Below the pieces are notes generated by a model. It saw only the letters and a list, made by a program, of their open reading frames with translations. It made no database searches and was not told the DNA's origin. A stretch of DNA of 64,000 nt, taken from positions 26,416 through 90,415 of the forward strand of contig CAYYHU010000005.1 of assembly GCA_964471865.1 (NCBI GenBank), given 5' to 3'. Each line of letters starts with the position of its first letter. Position 1 is the stretch's first letter. Both the position numbers and the translations under genes were made by a program. Below are positions 61,232 to 64,000 of this stretch, piece by piece. This stretch comes from CAYMUC01 sp964471865. Its GTDB lineage: Bacteria; Actinomycetota; Acidimicrobiia; Acidimicrobiales; Ilumatobacteraceae.

Positions 61232-62557
61232 ATGAGCGATCTGCTCGAGTTGTCGAGCCGGGTGATCGACACGGGAGTGTCGAGCGAACCCACGAACCGA
61301 GTGACGAACCAGTTGTCCGAACTCGCCGATGGACTCGCGATCATCGAGAGCTTCAGTCACTGTGTCGTCTGGGACACCGGTGACGGTCTGAGTTGTTTCG
61401 ATGCCTCGGGAGCTCTGACGGGAGCCGAGGTCGTCGCCGCGTTGCGGTCCTGGAGCGATGCTCCGGTGCGCCATCTCGTCTACACCCACGGTCACGCCGA
61501 CCATGTGGGAGGGAGCGGTTTCTTCGCGGCCGACGCGCAGAGTCGCGGCCACCGGGCGCCCGAGGTCATCGGCCACCGTCGGGTCGCTGATCGCTTCGAA
61601 CGCTACGAGACGATGAACGACTGGAATCTCGCGGTCAACGCCCGCCAGTTCGGCGGGATCAATCCTGCGCACCGAATGACGGTGGGAGCCACGGCGCGAT
61701 TCCTCCTCGAGGGCACCCTCGCCCCGGATCGGATCGTGGACGATCGGGCGTTGATGTATCTGGGCGACGGGGCTGTGGAGTTGTTCCATGACAAAGGCGA
61801 AACCGACGACCATCTGTGGGGTTGGATCCCCGAACACCGCTGGCTGGTGTCGGGAGACTTCGTGACCTGGACGTTCCCCAATGCCGGCAACCCTCAAAAG
61901 GTGCAGCGCTATCCACTCGAATGGGCGACGACCCTGCGACGTATGGCCGCATTGGAACCCGAACTGTTGCTTCCCGCTCACGGCCTTCCCATTTCGGGGC
62001 GCGACCGCATCGCTCGAGTCCTCGACGACATCGCGTCCACGCTGGAAACCCTGGTGCACCAAGTCGTCGACATGATGAACGCGGGTGAGACCCTCGACGC
62101 GATCATCGCCCAGGTGTCGGTGCCAGTCGAGACCCTGGCGCAGCCCTATCTGCGCCCGGTCTATGACGAACCCGAGTTCGTCGTGCACAACGTCTGGCGT
62201 CTCTACGGCGGCTGGTGGGATGGGGTCGCGAGCCGGCTCAAGCCCTCCCCTGATGCCCACCTCGCGTCGACCCTGTGCGAGTTGGCAGGCGGCACCGCGG
62301 CGATGGTGCAGCGAGCCCTCCGAGCCGCCGAGGATGACGATCTGCGCTTGGCGTGTCATCTGATCGATCTCGCCGCCATGGCGGCTCCCGATGATCCTGG
62401 CGTTCACGGTCCCCGAGCCGAGATCTACCGGGCTCGCCGGCGCCTCGAGTCCTCGTTGATGGCCAAAGGCATCTTCGCCGATGCTGCTCGCCGTTCCGAC
62501 GCGATCGCAGGTGGCTCGGGTGCAGTGACGGATGCGACGACGAAGGAGACCCGGTGA
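61232..62557 (+). CDS. Metallo-beta-lactamase-fold hydrolase (alkylsulfatase-like)
   Basis: 441 residues. The zinc motif is YTHGHADHVGG (HxHxDH), with further metal histidines expected in LLPAHGLP. The C-terminal part (YDEPEFVVHNVWRLYGGWWDG) matches the dimerisation domain of SdsA/BDS1-type alkylsulfatases, which cut sulfate from alkyl sulfate esters. Alkylsulfatases usually also carry a sterol-carrier-like domain at the end, which is not obvious here, so a related MBL hydrolase is possible. It lies between acyl-CoA dehydrogenase and aldo/keto reductase on one strand. Confidence 0.85.
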   Translation: MSDLLELSSRVIDTGVSSEPTNRVTNQLSELADGLAIIESFSHCVVWDTGDGLSCFDASGALTGAEVVAALRSWSDAPVRHLVYTHGHADHVGGSGFFAADAQSRGHRAPEVIGHRRVADRFERYETMNDWNLAVNARQFGGINPAHRMTVGATARFLLEGTLAPDRIVDDRALMYLGDGAVELFHDKGETDDHLWGWIPEHRWLVSGDFVTWTFPNAGNPQKVQRYPLEWATTLRRMAALEPELLLPAHGLPISGRDRIARVLDDIASTLETLVHQVVDMMNAGETLDAIIAQVSVPVETLAQPYLRPVYDEPEFVVHNVWRLYGGWWDGVASRLKPSPDAHLASTLCELAGGTAAMVQRALRAAEDDDLRLACHLIDLAAMAAPDDPGVHGPRAEIYRARRRLESSLMAKGIFADAARRSDAIAGGSGAVTDATTKETR

Positions 62558-63546
62558 TGGAGCATGTGGCGTTCGGACGTACCGGGCTGTCGGTGTCGCG
62601 TCTCACGTTGGGAACCATGACCTTCGGTTTCCAGTGTGATGAGGAGACGTCATTCGCGATCCTCGACACTGCAGCCGAGGCGGGGATCACCCTGATCGAC
62701 ACCGCGGACGTCTATCCGATCGGAGTGGGACCTGATGGTTTCGGTCGCACCGAAGAGATTCTCGGACGCTGGCTGGGTTCGCGTCGTGATGACTTCTTGA
62801 TCGCCTCCAAGGCCTACTACCCCACCGGATCACGTCCCTGGCATCAAGGCAACTCCCGCCACAACCTCATCCGGGCCTGTGAGGCCTCGTTGACCCGGTT
62901 GGGAACCGACCATCTGGATCTCTATCAAATTCACGCATGGGACCCCGACACCCCCATCGACGAAACCCTGGGGGCCCTCGACGATCTGGTGCGGTCGGGC
63001 AAGGTGCGCTACATCGGATGCTCAAACGTTCTCGCCTATCAGTTGGCACGGGCGATCGGACGATCCGAGACCCTCGGCCTGGTGCAGTTCGAATCGGTAC
63101 AACCCCGCTACAACCTGCTGTTTCGCGAAATCGAACGCGAACTCCTGCCTCTGTGTGGCGAGGAGAACCGTGCCGTCATCCCCTACAACCCGATCGCGGG
63201 CGGACTGTTGTCAGGCAAGCACCGCCCGGGTGATCCGACCCCGGGGACCCGGTTCACTCTCGGACTCGCCGCGGGTCGCTACCAGGCGCGGTACTGGCAC
63301 GATGCCATGTTCGCGACCGTGGAACAGCTGCGGCCCCTGGCAGCCGAGGCGGGGATGAGCCTCGCCCAGTTGGCGGTGGCCTGGGTGCTCGCGAATCCGG
63401 TGATCACGTCACCGATCATCGGTGCCAGCCGCCCCGAACAGGTCCGAGAACTCGTCGATGCGCTCCATCATCCCCTCGAGGACGATCTTCGGTCCCGCCT
63501 CGACGCACTCACTCATGAGTACCGCTTCGGCGATCACGCCCGCTGA
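62557..63546 (+). CDS. Aldo/keto reductase
   Basis: 329 residues from the ATG at 62557, overlapping the MBL stop by one base (TGATG). Catalytic residues are Asp and Tyr in DTADVYP, Lys in ASKAYYP and His in YQIHAWDP. The N-terminal FGRTGLSVSRLTLGTMTFG and C-terminal PIIGASRPEQVRELVDAL are standard. NADPH-dependent reduction of an aldehyde or ketone is expected; it differs from the first aldo/keto reductase (at 1.4 kb) in the Kv-type segments. It closes the acyl-CoA dehydrogenase/MBL run and converges with cutA. Confidence 0.93.
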   Translation: MEHVAFGRTGLSVSRLTLGTMTFGFQCDEETSFAILDTAAEAGITLIDTADVYPIGVGPDGFGRTEEILGRWLGSRRDDFLIASKAYYPTGSRPWHQGNSRHNLIRACEASLTRLGTDHLDLYQIHAWDPDTPIDETLGALDDLVRSGKVRYIGCSNVLAYQLARAIGRSETLGLVQFESVQPRYNLLFREIERELLPLCGEENRAVIPYNPIAGGLLSGKHRPGDPTPGTRFTLGLAAGRYQARYWHDAMFATVEQLRPLAAEAGMSLAQLAVAWVLANPVITSPIIGASRPEQVRELVDALHHPLEDDLRSRLDALTHEYRFGDHAR

Positions 63547-63559
63547 GGTCAGAGCGGAT

Positions 63560-63943
63560 TCAGCCGCCTGAGTCGCGGGTGTGGGCGGTGAGCCAGTCGG
63601 CGTAGGCCGGGGTCGTGGCCACCGAGCTCCACATGATGTCGGGCACCTCATAGGGATGCGCGGCGCCAAGGGCCTCCACGAGATCCTCGACCCGATCCGT
63701 GGCGGTCACGAGACGGATCAGGAATTCGGAGTCGTGAACGATTTCGCCCTGCCACCAGTACCGGGCGGGTTCGGGCGCTCCCACGTGCCCGCACGCGGCC
63801 AACCGTGCTGCGATGCAGGTCTCGACGAGTTCTCGCGCCACCGCGGCATCGTCGATATGGCAGGTCACGATCACCGCCACTGCAGCCGACCGGCCCGACA
63901 CCGGCGCCGGAATCGGCGCATCGGTCGACTCCTGGGACTGCAT
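63560..63943 (-). CDS. cutA: CutA1-like divalent-cation tolerance protein
   Basis: 127 residues from the ATG at 63943. CutA fold: VIVTCHIDDAAVARELVE at the start, LAACGHV, PARYWWQGEIVHDSEFLIRLVT, and HPYEVPDIMWSSV, which are family blocks. CutA forms trimers and affects copper tolerance in some bacteria, though its basic role is unsettled. It lies downstream of tRNA-Val on the same strand, 3 bases from the tRNA end, so its transcript probably includes or follows the tRNA processing site. Confidence 0.9.
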   Translation of the reverse strand: MQSQESTDAPIPAPVSGRSAAVAVIVTCHIDDAAVARELVETCIAARLAACGHVGAPEPARYWWQGEIVHDSEFLIRLVTATDRVEDLVEALGAAHPYEVPDIMWSSVATTPAYADWLTAHTRDSGG

Positions 63944-63946
63944 GAG

Positions 63947-64000
63947 TGGGCACGACGGGACTCGAACCCGGGACCTCCACCGTGTCATGGTGGCGCTCTA
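63947..64000 (-). tRNA. tRNA-Val (anticodon GAC), 3' part cut by window edge
   Basis: Minus strand, 54 bases visible: end of the D arm, anticodon arm CCACC-ATGACAC-GGTGG with anticodon GAC (valine), T arm with the normal TTCGAGT loop, acceptor strand CGTGCCC and discriminator A at 63947. No CCA is encoded, unlike tRNA-Val(CAC) at 16.3 kb. The 5' part lies beyond 64000. Confidence 0.9.

Noticed and set aside
60047..62407. Upstream extension of the quinone oxidoreductase frame (over 780 extra codons)
   Set aside because: It runs antisense through acyl-CoA dehydrogenase and the MBL gene; the family start is the GTG at 60046.
1..64000. CRISPR array, insertion sequence, phage genes or rRNA
   Set aside because: I found no regularly spaced repeats, transposase motifs, terminal inverted repeats with target duplications, phage structural genes or rRNA sequence on either strand.

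Overview
The window is GC-rich DNA with almost no space between genes and many 1-4 base start/stop overlaps. A mycothiol synthase (MshD), an F420-type luciferase-like oxidoreductase, a DUF3499 protein, an acyl-CoA dehydrogenase next to CoA-related enzymes, and frequent GTG starts point to a high-GC actinobacterium. The general flavour (lipid and CoA enzymes, PotABCD, a mitochondrial-type aconitase) suggests an Acidimicrobiia-like lineage, but that placement is inference. It is scaffolded: two runs of exactly 100 N interrupt a phosphotransferase gene and a PhoU-like gene.

Layout. 1-6.2 kb: histidine biosynthesis on the minus strand (hisC-hisB-hisH-hisA-hisF, coupled to an aldo/keto reductase; hisI is truncated at the left edge), with a GroES-like protein and an alpha/beta hydrolase between hisF and hisI. 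6.3-10.2 kb: a small coiled-coil protein, the AzlCD exporter, mshD, rlmN and the remnant of a LuxR-type regulator. 10.2-17 kb: a minus-strand run M23 peptidase - phosphotransferase (gap) - DUF6285 - NfeD - SPFH, then an ABC ATPase, an SRPBCC protein, DUF3499, tRNA-Val(CAC) and a membrane J-domain protein. 17-25 kb: a polyamine block (aldehyde dehydrogenase, potA, potD, potB, potC, 2-hydroxyacid dehydrogenase) with divergent alanine dehydrogenase. 25-31.4 kb: P450, F420 oxidoreductase, a tiny zinc-ribbon protein, an MFS exporter, murF and ddl.

31.5-38.3 kb is the most unusual part. A TetR regulator faces a tightly coupled four-gene operon across a 29-base gap that holds a perfect 16-bp palindrome. 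The operon encodes a fatty acyl-CoA reductase fused to a degenerate HAD domain, a zinc-type alcohol dehydrogenase, a LarA-like (DUF2088) protein and a PlsC-type acyltransferase. It looks like a dedicated, TetR-controlled lipid pathway whose product I cannot name.

38.3-50.7 kb: YceH-like and LysM proteins, glutamate synthase gltB-gltD, a crotonase, a nitroreductase, and a GntR/UTRA regulator divergent from a mitochondrial-type aconitase. 50.7-54 kb: a HAD-PlsC fusion upstream of a Na+/phosphate symporter and a PhoU-like protein (gap). 54-64 kb: LysR regulator and carboxyltransferase, MtfA-like peptidase, citrate synthase, quinone oxidoreductase, acyl-CoA dehydrogenase, alkylsulfatase-like metallo-beta-lactamase, aldo/keto reductase, CutA, and a truncated tRNA-Val(GAC) at the right edge. 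I saw no CRISPR array, insertion sequence, prophage or rRNA.
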